Positions 30,154-39,762 of a stretch of 64,000 bases of DNA are shown piece by piece. The position numbers were made by a program, and so were the translations under genes. Position 1 is the first letter of the stretch; each line of letters begins with the position of its first letter. Origin of the DNA: JANQIO01 sp965601975 (lineage in GTDB: Bacteria; Pseudomonadota; Gammaproteobacteria; Pseudomonadales; Halieaceae); the NCBI GenBank assembly GCA_965601975.1, contig OZ271856.1, positions 558,001-622,000 of the forward strand. Reading direction: 5' to 3'. The notes below the pieces were generated by a model that worked only from the letters and a program-made list of their open reading frames with translations, was not told the DNA's origin and did not search any database.

Positions 30154-32691
30154 ATGAAACCGTTTACACCCAAGAAGCTGGCACTGGCCATCTCTGCGCA
30201 GATGGCAATGACCGCCGGTGTTGTACCGGTGGCCACGGCCCAGGAGGGCGCCGCCCTCGAAGAGGTTGTAGTCACGGGTACCCGTCGCGAAGCGCGTACG
30301 GTATTCGACTCTGCAGCACCCATCGACGTAATCGGCGGAGACGACTTCCGCAACCAGGGCGGCACCGACCTGACGGACCTGCTCCGCACCTCGGTCCCCT
30401 CGTTCAACGTCAACACCCAGCCCATCAGTGACGCGGCAACGGTTATCCGCCCCGCCAACCTGCGTGGCCTGGCCCCCGACCACACCCTGGTCCTGGTCAA
30501 TGGCAAGCGCCGTCACCGCGCTTCCGTTATCACCTGGCTGGGCAACGGCGTATCTGACGGCTCCCAGGGTCCGGACATCTCCGTGATCCCGGCTATCGCC
30601 CTGAAGCAAGTGGAAGTGCTGCGCGACGGCGCCGCTGCCCAGTACGGTTCTGACGCCATTGCCGGCGTGATGAACTTCATCCTCAAGGATGACAGCTCCG
30701 GCGGCACTATCGAGGCCAAGTACGGCGAGTACGATGAAGAAGGTGAAAACATCTACTCCATCGCCGGTAACATCGGCCTGCCCTTCACCGACAACGGCTT
30801 CTTCAACGCGAGCTTCGAATACGGCGAGCAGGACGACACCGACCGTTCCGTGCAGCGGGACGACGCTGCGGGCCTCATTGCCGGCGGCAACACCGCGGTA
30901 GCCAACCCGGCCCAGATCTGGGGCTCCCCCGAAGTCAACGACGACATCAAGACCTTCTTCAACATGGGCGTGGACCTGAGCGACAGCCAGGAATTCTACA
31001 TGTTTGGTAACTACGCCTATAAAGAAGTGGACGGTGGCTTCTACTTCCGTAACCCCGATACCCGCGGTGGCGTATTCAGCCCCGACGGTGGCGAAACCCG
31101 CCTGGTGGGTGACGTGACTCCCGACGGCACCGGCAACTGCCCGGATGACCTGGCGGTGGGCGATGACGCCGGCCTGCAGGCTGTGATCAACGACCCGAAC
31201 TGCTTCGTGTTCAACGAGCTGTTCCCGGGTGGTTTCACCCCGCGTTTCGGTGCTGACACCTACGACGCCAGCCTGGTCATGGGTCTGCGCGGCAGCCTGG
31301 ACAACGGCCTGAACTATGACTTCAGCGGTAGCTTCGGCTACAACGATGCGGACTTCTTCATCTACAACACGGTGAACGCGTCACTGGGTCCGCAGACGCC
31401 GACCTCCTTCGATCCGGGCGACTACACCCAGACCGAGTACAACTTCAACGCCGACTTCAGCTACGCGCTGGCGGTTGATGCATTCGCCTCTGACCTGAAC
31501 ATCGCGGGTGGCTTCGAATTCCGTAACGAAGAATTTGAAATCACCGCCGGTGACCAGGCCTCCTTCACCTTCGGTGACCTGGCAGACCAGGGCTTCAGTG
31601 CCGCGTCCAATGGTTTCCCCGGCTTCAGCCCGCTGATCGCCGGCGACTGGGATCGCGAGAACATCGCCGTTTACCTGGACCTGGAAGCTGACGTGACCGA
31701 GCGCCTGCTGCTGGGTGCGGCGGTACGCTGGGAAGACTTCGATGACTTTGGCAGCACGGTGAACGGCAAGTTCTCCGCGCGCTTTGATGTCACCGACTGG
31801 CTGGGCCTTCGCGCCACCTACAGCACCGGCTTCCGCGCACCGACCCCGGGTCAGTCCAACGCGTTTAACGTGTCCACCACGTTCGACCTGGAGCTGGGCG
31901 ACCTGATCAACGAAGGTGTGGTACCGCCTACCAACCCGGTATCGCAGACTCGCGGTGGCGAGGAGCTGGAGGAAGAGGAGTCCACCAACATCTCTGCCGG
32001 CTTCGTACTGCAGTGGGAAAACCTGAGCCTGACGGTCGACTACTTCAACATCGAAGTGGATGACCGGATCGCCCTGTCCCAGAACTTCCAGCTGACCGAT
32101 CAGGAACGTGAAGACCTGATCAACTCCGGTGTAACGGCTGCGGCCAACATCCGCGACTTCCGCTTCTTCGTGAACGATTTCGACACGGAGACGGAAGGTG
32201 TTGACGTTGTCGCTACCTACAGCATGGATTGGGACCTGGGTATCACCGACCTGAACCTGGCCTACAACTACACGGACACCTCCGTGGAGAGCTTCAACCC
32301 GGATATCATCGACGCTACCCGTATCGCTGAGCTGGAAGAAGGCCTGCCCGAGTCTCGCTACACCATCAACGCGACTCACCTGATGAACGACTGGCGCTTC
32401 ATGCTTCGCTTCAACTGGACGGATGAGTGGTACGACGGTGAAGACTTCGGTTCCGTTGAGTTCGGTGACCCGGTTGAGACCTACGACGACTACTGGACCC
32501 TGGACGCCGAGGTGGGCTACACCTTCGCTGACCTGGGCCTGACCGTGGTTGTCGGCGGTAACAACATCACCGACGAGACCCCGGACGAGAACGCAGGCGC
32601 CGCTGCCGGCGTCGGCAACCAGTACAGCCAGTTCGCCCCGCTGGGCTTCAACGGCGCGCTGTACTACGGCCGTGTGATCTACAACTTCTAA
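30154..32691 (+). CDS. TonB-dependent outer membrane receptor
   Basis: 845 residues. A signal peptide (MKPFTPKKLALAISAQMAMTAG...VATAQ) precedes a TonB-box-like EEVVVTGTRREA. The plug domain contains DVIGGDDFRNQGGTDLTDLL and VLRDGAAAQYGSDAIAGVMNF. The beta-barrel ends in GALYYGRVIYNF with the usual terminal Phe. The substrate is not evident; many such receptors import siderophores, vitamins or sugars. The 277-bp gap upstream contains a GCCGCCAG/CTGGCGGC hairpin (29897-29913) without a T-run and no gene. Confidence 0.93.
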   Translation: MKPFTPKKLALAISAQMAMTAGVVPVATAQEGAALEEVVVTGTRREARTVFDSAAPIDVIGGDDFRNQGGTDLTDLLRTSVPSFNVNTQPISDAATVIRPANLRGLAPDHTLVLVNGKRRHRASVITWLGNGVSDGSQGPDISVIPAIALKQVEVLRDGAAAQYGSDAIAGVMNFILKDDSSGGTIEAKYGEYDEEGENIYSIAGNIGLPFTDNGFFNASFEYGEQDDTDRSVQRDDAAGLIAGGNTAVANPAQIWGSPEVNDDIKTFFNMGVDLSDSQEFYMFGNYAYKEVDGGFYFRNPDTRGGVFSPDGGETRLVGDVTPDGTGNCPDDLAVGDDAGLQAVINDPNCFVFNELFPGGFTPRFGADTYDASLVMGLRGSLDNGLNYDFSGSFGYNDADFFIYNTVNASLGPQTPTSFDPGDYTQTEYNFNADFSYALAVDAFASDLNIAGGFEFRNEEFEITAGDQASFTFGDLADQGFSAASNGFPGFSPLIAGDWDRENIAVYLDLEADVTERLLLGAAVRWEDFDDFGSTVNGKFSARFDVTDWLGLRATYSTGFRAPTPGQSNAFNVSTTFDLELGDLINEGVVPPTNPVSQTRGGEELEEEESTNISAGFVLQWENLSLTVDYFNIEVDDRIALSQNFQLTDQEREDLINSGVTAAANIRDFRFFVNDFDTETEGVDVVATYSMDWDLGITDLNLAYNYTDTSVESFNPDIIDATRIAELEEGLPESRYTINATHLMNDWRFMLRFNWTDEWYDGEDFGSVEFGDPVETYDDYWTLDAEVGYTFADLGLTVVVGGNNITDETPDENAGAAAGVGNQYSQFAPLGFNGALYYGRVIYNF

Positions 32692-32719
32692 GTTGAAACA
32701 ACTAAAGCGGTAACAAATG

Positions 32720-32746
32720 AGGGCTCCTTCGGGGGCCCTTTTTTTT
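32720..32746 (+). terminator. Intrinsic terminator of the TonB receptor gene
   Basis: AGGGCTCC-TTCG-GGGGCCCT forms an 8-bp stem (one G-T pair) with a TTCG tetraloop, followed by at least seven T. It lies 29 bp after the stop. Confidence 0.9.
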
Positions 32747-32770
32747 GCCCGTCATTTTCACGCTGCACCC

Positions 32771-32863
32771 GTCATGCCCGAAAAGAGGGGCAGCCCCTTC
32801 CCGCGCAAAACCCCGTCATGCCCGAAAAGAGGGGCAGGCCCTTCCCGCGAAGGCGGGAATCCA
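32771..32863 (+). repeat. Two tandem copies of the GTCATGCCCG palindromic repeat
   Basis: GTCATGCCCGAAAAGAGGGG occurs twice (32771 and 32816), each followed by CAGSCCCTTCCCGCG. The second continues into GAAGGCGGGAATCCA, the full hairpin form. The same 45-bp unit recurs at 62888. Located after a TonB receptor terminator and before the lipase gene. Confidence 0.75.
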
Positions 32864-32931
32864 TCCACGGCCCCCACGCTGAATTGTGTAAACTGACAAC
32901 AACAAAATCCCAGTCAACGGGAGGAAAGCCC

Positions 32932-34206
32932 ATGAGCACTCAGGTGAAGTCAATACTGGGCGGTGCAAAGCTCGTGTTCGACGCGGTCGAGGGCGTGACC
33001 AACGCCGTCGAGCAGATGCATGCGAATATCGCCTCGACACCGACGCGATTGATAACCGGCGCCCCGCCATCGACAGCCAGCCCGGGCCTTATCGCGGCCG
33101 GTGTCTACAAGGGCATCCGCGGCGTCAACGCCGCGCTGAGAGGAACGGCAACGGGCGGCGCTCGCTTGATTCCGGCAGAGGGTCAGGCCGCGGAGGACCA
33201 CTCCACTATCAAAGCGACAGCAGCGCTCAATGGCGTCATCGGCGACCACCTGGAAGCCACTGGCAACCCGCTGGCCACGGACATGCAGCTGCTGGCAGAC
33301 GGACAAGCACTCGATCTTGACGCCACAGGTCTGACAGACGCTTTCCCGCAGGCAAGTCCCCATATTGTCGTATTCGTGCACGGGCTCACGTTGTCCGAAT
33401 TGTCATGGCAGATGAAGGGCCAGCCCGGCCTCGGTCACAAGCTGTCGGCGGAACTGGGCCACTCCGCCCTCTATCTGCGCTACAACACCGGCAGGCATAT
33501 CTCCACCAATGGGCGCGAGTTTGCCGAGCTGCTGGCAGAGCTGTGCGCCGCGTGGCCAACGCCGGTCGAGTCTTTGTCGCTGATCGGCCACAGTATGGGC
33601 GGACTGGTGATTCGCAGCGCCTGCTGGTACGCGCAACAGGCGCAGGCCCGGTGGCTCGAACCGCTGCGGCGCATCGTTTGTCTCGGCACGCCGCACCACG
33701 GCGCGCCGCTGGAGAAAGCGGGCCACCTGCTCGACCGGATGATGCTGGCAACCCCCTATACCGCCCCGCTGGCCTTCGGCCGCAATCGCAGCGCCGGCAT
33801 CAAGGATTTGCGCCACGGGAATTTGCTGGATGAGGACTGGCAGGGATGGGACCCCGACGTGCACGGGGCGGATACCCGGCGGCCGGTTCCGCTACTCGAG
33901 AACGTGGACTATTACTTCGCAGCGGCAACGCTCGGCCGTGACCTGCAGGACCCAATCGGCCATGCACTGGGTGACCTGCTCGTTCGACTGGGTAGCGCAC
34001 TGGGCTCACACCCGGACCAGCTGCGTCGGGTCGGTATAGATCCGGACAAATGCAGGGTCTTCCATGAGCGGCATCACTTCGACCTGCTCTACGATGAGCG
34101 CGTGCACCGCCAGGTCGTCGCCTGGTTCAATGAGTCCGGTGACAGTTTGCCTGTTCCTCCACGCGCTGGCGGGGATGTAGTCAGCGGAAAGAATAGCGCA
34201 GCGTGA
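32932..34206 (+). CDS. PGAP1-like alpha/beta hydrolase (lipase/esterase)
   Basis: 424 residues from the ATG at 32932, with GGGAGG upstream. The hydrolase domain (about 140-420) has VVFVHGLTLSELSW (oxyanion loop), SLIGHSMGGLVIRSA (nucleophile GHSMG), VCLGTPHHGAPLEKAG typical of triacylglycerol-lipase/PGAP1-like enzymes, and a likely catalytic His in HHFDLL. The first 110 residues are helical with Ala/Gly-rich segments and no clear signal peptide; their role is unknown. Its end overlaps the convergent barrel gene by 26 bp. Confidence 0.85.
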   Translation: MSTQVKSILGGAKLVFDAVEGVTNAVEQMHANIASTPTRLITGAPPSTASPGLIAAGVYKGIRGVNAALRGTATGGARLIPAEGQAAEDHSTIKATAALNGVIGDHLEATGNPLATDMQLLADGQALDLDATGLTDAFPQASPHIVVFVHGLTLSELSWQMKGQPGLGHKLSAELGHSALYLRYNTGRHISTNGREFAELLAELCAAWPTPVESLSLIGHSMGGLVIRSACWYAQQAQARWLEPLRRIVCLGTPHHGAPLEKAGHLLDRMMLATPYTAPLAFGRNRSAGIKDLRHGNLLDEDWQGWDPDVHGADTRRPVPLLENVDYYFAAATLGRDLQDPIGHALGDLLVRLGSALGSHPDQLRRVGIDPDKCRVFHERHHFDLLYDERVHRQVVAWFNESGDSLPVPPRAGGDVVSGKNSAA

Positions 34207-34780
34207 ACCACCAGCTTTCCAGGTCAGAGACCTCTCCGTAGGTGACCCCAAGTCCGACACCGTTGTTGAAGGTATAGATACCGCCCAGCTCGAAGTAGTC
34301 TTCGCCATCAACGACGTCGCCCACATCCAGGTAGCCCGCCTCGCCGTTCAACTCCAGTCCCCTCCAGATGACGGAGCGAATGCCTACACCCGCTCGATAG
34401 CCGGTATCGTCTTCCTCCACGGTGAAGCCCTTGAAATCCCAGTCTTCGAAGTTGATGGTCCCGTAGAGGTCGGTCGTCTCGTTGAGGCTCCAGATGCCGC
34501 CCACCCCCAGTGACAGGATCTGCAGTTCCAGGTCCAGGAAAAGGCCTTCAAAACCTTCATCCTGGTCGGAGTAGGAGCCGCGCGCGTAGGCCCAGTCGTG
34601 AAAGCGCCAGGCGCCTTCGACCTCCCAACCCGTGAAATCCTCGTTCCCCGGGTCCGACACAGACAGCTCCGTGTAAAGGTAGGAACCCTCCAGATAGGTC
34701 CAGTCCGGGGAGTCCGCCGCGACAGAGATTGATGAAGTGAATGCCGCCGTGAATCCAACGGCGAGTGCTGATTGCCGCAT
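34181..34780 (-). CDS. Small outer-membrane beta-barrel protein, paralogue 1
   Basis: 199 residues. Signal peptide MRQSALAVGFTAAFTSSISVAA then SPDWTYLEGSYLYTEL. The mature part has alternating strands and turns (about eight strands by eye), ending WWFTLRYSFR, with the aromatic near-terminal pattern of barrel proteins. It is about 70% identical by eye to paralogue 2 (34815-35411). Function unknown; compact barrels of this size resemble opacity/OmpA-like porins. Confidence 0.85.
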   Translation of the reverse strand: MRQSALAVGFTAAFTSSISVAADSPDWTYLEGSYLYTELSVSDPGNEDFTGWEVEGAWRFHDWAYARGSYSDQDEGFEGLFLDLELQILSLGVGGIWSLNETTDLYGTINFEDWDFKGFTVEEDDTGYRAGVGIRSVIWRGLELNGEAGYLDVGDVVDGEDYFELGGIYTFNNGVGLGVTYGEVSDLESWWFTLRYSFR

Positions 34781-34814
34781 AGAAGTCTCCTTTGTCTTTT
34801 GCCGAATCCGTTCG

Positions 34815-35411
34815 TTAAAACGCGTAGCGCAATGTCACCCGCCAGCTCTCAAAGTCGTCAATCTCCTCGTAGCTGACACCGATGCCGACGCTGTTGCCAA
34901 AGGTGTAGATGCCTCCCAGCTCGAAATAGTCTTCCCCGTCGACAACGTCGCCCACATCCAGATAGCCCGCTTCGCCATTCAGCTCCAGCCCTCGCCAGAC
35001 GACTGAACGAATGCCGATCCCGGCCCGGTAGCCAGTGTCATCTGCCTCCGTATTGAAGCCCTGGAAGTCCCAGTACTCGAAATTGATGTTCCCGTAGAGG
35101 TCGGTGGATTCGTGGATACTCCAGATGCCCCCCACTCCGAGGGAGAGAATGTCCAGCTCCAGGTCCTTGAGCAAGTCATTGAGGCTCTCCTCCTGGTAGG
35201 AGTAGGAGCCCCGGATATAGGCCCAATCGTGGAATCGCCAGGTGCCTGCGACCTCCAGCCCGGAGAAGTTATCGTCCCCGGCATCCGGCACGTTCAACTC
35301 CGTATAGAGGTATGAGCCCTCCAGATAGGTCCAGTCCGGGGAATCCGCCGCGACAGAGATTGATGAAATGAATGCCGCCGTGAATCCAACGGCGAGTGCT
35401 GATTGACGCAT
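34815..35411 (-). CDS. Small outer-membrane beta-barrel protein, paralogue 2
   Basis: 198 residues from the ATG at 35411 (an ATG three codons earlier is less likely because GGAGG sits before 35411). Signal peptide MRQSALAVGFTAAFISSISVAA is almost identical to paralogue 1. Mature motifs DSPDWTYLEGSYLYTEL and DVGDVVDGEDYFELGGIYTF are shared. It ends SWRVTLRYAF with terminal Phe. High identity in tandem suggests recent duplication. Confidence 0.88.
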   Translation of the reverse strand: MRQSALAVGFTAAFISSISVAADSPDWTYLEGSYLYTELNVPDAGDDNFSGLEVAGTWRFHDWAYIRGSYSYQEESLNDLLKDLELDILSLGVGGIWSIHESTDLYGNINFEYWDFQGFNTEADDTGYRAGIGIRSVVWRGLELNGEAGYLDVGDVVDGEDYFELGGIYTFGNSVGIGVSYEEIDDFESWRVTLRYAF

Positions 35412-35445
35412 GGAAGTCACCTCCGTCTACTGCCGAATCCGTTCG

Positions 35446-36045
35446 TCAAAACGCGTAGCGCAATGTCCCGCGCCAGGACTGCACTTCATCGATTTCCTCG
35501 AAGCTGCCGCCGATGCTGAAGCCTCTCCAGAACTTGTACATGGCACCTACCCGGAAATAGCCCTCGCCGTCAGCGATGTCGTCCACATCGAAGTAACCCA
35601 CTTCGGCATTGAGCTCCAGGCCTCGCCACACCACAGCGCGGCCGCCGACGGCGGCGCGGTAACCTGATTCATCTACTTCAATGTCGGCGGGGTCGTTGGC
35701 CTCCAGGCTCCAGTCTTCATAGCTCACTTCTCCATAGAGGTGTGCCACCTCAGTGAAGCGCCAGATGGCGCCGCCCCCCAGCGACATCACCTCCAGGTCG
35801 ATGTCCACGTCGAAGTTCAGCAAGGTATCTTCCTGTTGATCGAAGTAAGACCCGTGAACGTAGACCCAGTCCCAGACGTTCCAGGAAGCGGCCACCTCCC
35901 AGCCATCGAGGTCCGAGCCCAGGTTGTCGATGTCGGTGCTGATATACCCGCCCTCGACATAGTTCCAGTCGGGACCGTCTGCAGCGAGTGTGGGAATTGA
36001 AATGATGATCGCCGTCACGCCGACGGCAAGTGCTGACTTGCGCAT
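35446..36045 (-). CDS. Small outer-membrane beta-barrel protein, paralogue 3
   Basis: 199 residues. Signal peptide MRKSALAVGVTAIIISIPTLAA, then DGPDWNYVEGGYISTDI. It is clearly related to paralogues 1 and 2 (GPDWNYVEGGY, DVDDIADGEGYFRVGAMYKF, RGTLRYAF) but more divergent, especially in the loops. A strong GGAGGT ribosome-binding site precedes the start. As the first gene of the minus-strand run it may be the ancestral copy. Confidence 0.88.
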   Translation of the reverse strand: MRKSALAVGVTAIIISIPTLAADGPDWNYVEGGYISTDIDNLGSDLDGWEVAASWNVWDWVYVHGSYFDQQEDTLLNFDVDIDLEVMSLGGGAIWRFTEVAHLYGEVSYEDWSLEANDPADIEVDESGYRAAVGGRAVVWRGLELNAEVGYFDVDDIADGEGYFRVGAMYKFWRGFSIGGSFEEIDEVQSWRGTLRYAF

Positions 36046-36197
36046 GTGCTACACCTCCATTTGCCGCGAACAGCGTCGCGTACCGCTCCTGTGCTCAAGT
36101 GTAGCTGGTAACTGCTTGTACGCCCGCAAACCGCAAGAGTGTTGCACACTCCACGTGGAGCGCCCGTATTCACCACCGCGTACACCTGTGGAATACC

Positions 36198-36749
36198 CTA
36201 ATTGCTGAAACGCTTCACTATCAAGGCGCAGGTAGCACTGAAGACGAACGCACCTGCCAGCGCCACGAGGGCAAACTTGGGGACTGCACACCACCAGGCC
36301 AACCCGGCGTGTAACCGGGTCGGGCCGTACAGCAACTGCTGAATGAGTGCGAAGTTTTCAATGGCATCCAGCGGAATTGCCAGGAGCACAAGCCAGGAGG
36401 TCAGGAAAGCCGAGCGCTGCCAGCTGCCGCCGATTCGCTTGCCAAGATAATCGGAAGCCAGGGAAAACCAGGCGGGGTATACGAGCAGGTAGAGGTAGTC
36501 GATGCCCTGGACCAGCATCGCAATAGACTTCGCATGCTGGGACCAGGACTGGAGGATGGCGCCGGAGCGCTCCAGGCTCCTCGCGAGTTCGAAAGAAACA
36601 ATGCCGTTGGGAGCGGCATTGGTAACAAGCGCCCTGTCCAGCCAGAACAGCAAGGCCGTCATGCAGACGACCAGGACCGTAAGGCTCACCAGAAGTGGTT
36701 GCTGCGCGTCGTGATTAATCCAGTCGAACGGCCGGTTCTTGATCAGCAT
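36198..36749 (-). CDS. Hypothetical multi-pass membrane protein
   Basis: 183 residues with about four hydrophobic segments: LLVSLTVLVVCMTALLFWL, IDYLYLLVYPAWFSLA, FLTSWLVLLAIPLDAI and FALVALAGAFVFSATCALIV. The region between the first two is soluble and charged (FELARSLERSGAILQSWSQ). I do not recognise the family. It stands alone between the barrel genes and the amidohydrolase operon. Confidence 0.7.
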   Translation of the reverse strand: MLIKNRPFDWINHDAQQPLLVSLTVLVVCMTALLFWLDRALVTNAAPNGIVSFELARSLERSGAILQSWSQHAKSIAMLVQGIDYLYLLVYPAWFSLASDYLGKRIGGSWQRSAFLTSWLVLLAIPLDAIENFALIQQLLYGPTRLHAGLAWWCAVPKFALVALAGAFVFSATCALIVKRFSN

Positions 36750-36785
36750 TCGACGGCGCCCTGAATTGAGCCGCTGCTGACGCTC

Positions 36786-38438
36786 TTACTGTGGGAACAC
36801 CCGCCGGCCGGCCACGTAAGTCGCCTTCACCTCGTTCTTCCAGATGTCCTGCGCCGGCACCGTGAAGAAGTCATCCCGCACCAGGATGAAGTCCGCGGCG
36901 TAGCCCGGCATCAGCTTGCCGATCACATCTTCCTGGTGGGCCGACCAGGCGGCCCACTCGGTGAACAGGCTCAGGGTCTCGTCGCGGTTCAGTTTCTCGG
37001 ACGGCAGCCAGCCGCCAGGCGGCTCGTTGGACTGGTCCTGGCGGGTGACCGCTGCATGCAGGCCAAAGAAGGGGTTGGCGGATTCCACCGGGAAGTCGGA
37101 GCCGCCCGCCAGGTGGGCGCCGCTGTCCAGTAGCTTGCGCCAGGCGTAGGCGCCGACCAGGCGCTCCTCGCCGAGTCGATCACCGGCCATGTTCTTGTCG
37201 CTGGTGGCGTGGGTGGGCTGGATGGAGGCTACCACGCCGATCTCCGCGAAGCGGGGAATGTCTTCCGGCCGCACAATCTGCGAGTGTTCGTTGCGGTGAC
37301 GCAGGTCGCGGCTGTCGTGCTTCTTGATCAGGTCTTCCAGGAAATCCAGCACCCGCGCGTTGGCCTTGGTGCCGATGGCGTGGATGTTCACCTGGTAGCC
37401 CGATGCCATGGAGCGGTCGATATGCAGGTCGAGCAGCTCATCGTTGAGCAGCAGCAGGCCCTTCTGACCGGGCATGTCGCTGTAGTCCTTGAACAGGGCC
37501 GCGCCGCGGGAACCCAGTGCCCCGTCGGCAGAGATTTTCACGCTGCGAATGTCGAACATGTGCTTCGGGTCGATGATCGGACCCTGGCGCAGGTAGGCAT
37601 CATTCGCGGGGTCGAGCACGCTGAGCATGGCATAGACGCGGATCGGCATCTGGTTGCGATCTCGCAGGGACTGGAAGGCGCGCACCTCCTGGGCAGAGAT
37701 GCCCGCATCGTGCACGGAGGTCACGCCCAGGCGCGCCAGGTCTTCCATGGCGGTCAGGGCATAGGCAGCCATATCCGCATCAGTCACCGGCGGCATCACG
37801 GCGTATACCAGGTCCATGGCGTTATCGATCAGGACGCCGGTGGCGCGGCCGCTGTCGTCGCGGATGATCTGGCCGCCGTCGGGGTCAGCGGTATCCGGGC
37901 CGATGCCCGCCAGCTCCAGGGCCTTGCTGTTGGCCCACATGGCGTGGCCGTCGATGCGTTCCAGCGCTACCGCGCGATCGCCGGAAACGGAATCCAGCCC
38001 GGCCCGGTCCGGGAACTGCTTGCCGGGCCACAGCACCTGGTTCCAGCCGCGCCCGCGGACCCATTCCTGGTCTGAGTGGGCGTCGATGAACGCCTTCACC
38101 CGCGCCACGGACTCCTTTTCGCTGCTGCTGCCCACCAGGTTCACCGCACTGAGCGCGCGGCCGTGCGAGGTCACGTGACCGTGGGCGTCGATCAGCCCCG
38201 GGAGCAGGGTAGCGCCGGCGCCATCGATGCGGGTGTCCGCTTTGCTGGCTTTCACCGAGGCCTCGGTGGTGTGGAGCTGTGTGACCACGCCCTTGTCGTA
38301 TTCCAGCCCCACGAACTCGACCCGCTTGCCGTCGTTCATGGTGTAGCCCTTGACGTTATGCACCAGGGTTGCGGCCCCGGACGTTGCTGCGGCAATGGCC
38401 AGAAGCAGGGCTGAAAGAAGGGTCACTGTGCGGGTCAT
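36786..38438 (-). CDS. Exported amidohydrolase (YtcJ-like)
   Basis: 550 residues. Signal peptide VTLLSALLLAIAAATSGAATL. The metal site LPGLIDAHGHVTSHG near residue 90, then HRNEHSQIVRPEDIPRF and GSDFPVESANPF, follow the amidohydrolase plan. Family members act on N-acyl amines, imidazolones or substituted amides. Its start overlaps the stop of the upstream formyltransferase gene (38435-39244) by 4 bp, so the two are translated together. Confidence 0.88.
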   Translation of the reverse strand: MTRTVTLLSALLLAIAAATSGAATLVHNVKGYTMNDGKRVEFVGLEYDKGVVTQLHTTEASVKASKADTRIDGAGATLLPGLIDAHGHVTSHGRALSAVNLVGSSSEKESVARVKAFIDAHSDQEWVRGRGWNQVLWPGKQFPDRAGLDSVSGDRAVALERIDGHAMWANSKALELAGIGPDTADPDGGQIIRDDSGRATGVLIDNAMDLVYAVMPPVTDADMAAYALTAMEDLARLGVTSVHDAGISAQEVRAFQSLRDRNQMPIRVYAMLSVLDPANDAYLRQGPIIDPKHMFDIRSVKISADGALGSRGAALFKDYSDMPGQKGLLLLNDELLDLHIDRSMASGYQVNIHAIGTKANARVLDFLEDLIKKHDSRDLRHRNEHSQIVRPEDIPRFAEIGVVASIQPTHATSDKNMAGDRLGEERLVGAYAWRKLLDSGAHLAGGSDFPVESANPFFGLHAAVTRQDQSNEPPGGWLPSEKLNRDETLSLFTEWAAWSAHQEDVIGKLMPGYAADFILVRDDFFTVPAQDIWKNEVKATYVAGRRVFPQ

Positions 38439-39244
38439 ACCTCGGTTCCTGTATAGCGTTTCGCGATGGCGGTGATGTCCGCCGTGTTGTAAAGGACCAG
38501 TCCCCGGTCCCGGAACGCCGCCAGGTCGGCGGCATCCGGAAAGCTGAAATACTGGCCTCCGGGCGGCTGGTCCCGCGTGGGTAGCGGCTCACCGCGGTCC
38601 ACCTCAGCCACACAGGCTAACAGCTTTTCGCAGGCGGGGGCATACAGCGCCAGCACGTTGGCCAGGTAGGAACTGTCGCTGTCGAGCGGCTGTTCCGTCC
38701 GGGCGATGATGTCGCCGGTATCGATACCCGCGTCGCGGATGTAGTGGAGGGTGGTGCCTATGGTGGTCTCGCCGGCCAGCATCGCCTGGAACGTCGCCAT
38801 GACGCCCCGGTAGTCGGGCAACGCGCCGGAGTGCAGGTTGATCACGCCCAGCGGCGGGATGCCGATCGCCTCGTCCTTCAGGATGCCGCCATAGCGGATG
38901 CTCAGGACCAGGTCCGGCGCGGTGTCACGCAAGGTCGCGAGGCCCTCGGGCCGGTTGATGCCATTCAGCGAGGCCACCGGGCCACCGGTGAAACGCTCCA
39001 GGCCCCTGAACGTCAGCAGCTCGCCCTGCTGTTCCCCGGCATCGACCAGGGGAAACAGCAGCTCGTTAAACAGCGTTTGCTCAAAATACTTCAGGTGCTG
39101 GAGTTCGGGCGCCCGCGCGGCCTTGCCGCCCACGGCATCGGACAGGAACACCCGCAGCCTGTGGCGGTCTGCAAGGCCGGGGAGGAGATGGTTGAGGGCG
39201 AGATTGCTGGCCAGGTCCCGATTGGCCAGGAGGGTGATGTTCAA
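38435..39244 (-). CDS. Formyltransferase-family protein (Fmt/PurN-like fold)
   Basis: 269 residues. The formyl-THF site signature INLHSGALPDYRGVMATFQ (Asn, His) and RDAGIDTGDII (Asp) give the catalytic triad of methionyl-tRNA and sugar formyltransferases. The N-terminal part NITLLANRDLASNLALNHLL is Rossmann-like. It is too short for Fmt and lacks its tRNA-binding tail, so a small-molecule or sugar amine is a likelier acceptor. Coupled to the amidohydrolase downstream; overlaps the end of the preceding GNAT by 4 bp. Confidence 0.88.
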   Translation of the reverse strand: MNITLLANRDLASNLALNHLLPGLADRHRLRVFLSDAVGGKAARAPELQHLKYFEQTLFNELLFPLVDAGEQQGELLTFRGLERFTGGPVASLNGINRPEGLATLRDTAPDLVLSIRYGGILKDEAIGIPPLGVINLHSGALPDYRGVMATFQAMLAGETTIGTTLHYIRDAGIDTGDIIARTEQPLDSDSSYLANVLALYAPACEKLLACVAEVDRGEPLPTRDQPPGGQYFSFPDAADLAAFRDRGLVLYNTADITAIAKRYTGTEV

Positions 39245-39762
39245 CAGCGCATATCCAGTTGCATGACCAGGTCGGTCTGGCGGTCGCTCCCGAGCATAAA
39301 GTCGTCCTCGCCCACGTCAACAAAGCCCTGACGGTGGTAGAACTCGATCGCCCGTTCATTGAACTCCCACACGCCCAGCCACAGGGTCTGGAAACCCTCG
39401 GACTGGGCGATCTTGATGGAGGTGTGCAGCAGCGTTTTGCCGATACCTTCACCAATCAGGCAGGTGTCTGCGTACATGCGCTCCAGCTCCACGGGTTTGG
39501 GCCCGGTGATGCAGCCGCGAATGGTGCCGCGCCGCAACTTGGCGTAGCCCGCCGGGATGCCGGTTCGCTCGGCCCAGATAAAGGTGCTGGCGGGGTCCTG
39601 CAACTCCGTGAGCAGCTGCTCGTCCGAGAAGGCGCTGTCGACGTAGCTCGCCATATTGTCGGGCGTATTGAATTCGCCGAAGGCGGCGATGAAGGTGTCA
39701 CGGGCCAGCGTCGCCAGCCGCTCGACGTCGCCGGGCACCGCCCTGCGAATATCCAGGGTCAC
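39241..39762 (-). CDS. GNAT-family N-acetyltransferase
   Basis: 173 residues from the GTG at 39762, which overlaps the upstream stop as GTGA. IRRAVPGDVERLATLARDTFI opens the fold; YADTCLIGEGIGKTLLHTSI carries the acetyl-CoA pyrophosphate loop; and WLGVWEFNERAIEFYHRQGF is the C-terminal strand and helix. The frame runs on upstream but that region is antisense-like to the next gene. Substrate unknown. Confidence 0.88.
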   Translation of the reverse strand: MTLDIRRAVPGDVERLATLARDTFIAAFGEFNTPDNMASYVDSAFSDEQLLTELQDPASTFIWAERTGIPAGYAKLRRGTIRGCITGPKPVELERMYADTCLIGEGIGKTLLHTSIKIAQSEGFQTLWLGVWEFNERAIEFYHRQGFVDVGEDDFMLGSDRQTDLVMQLDMRC

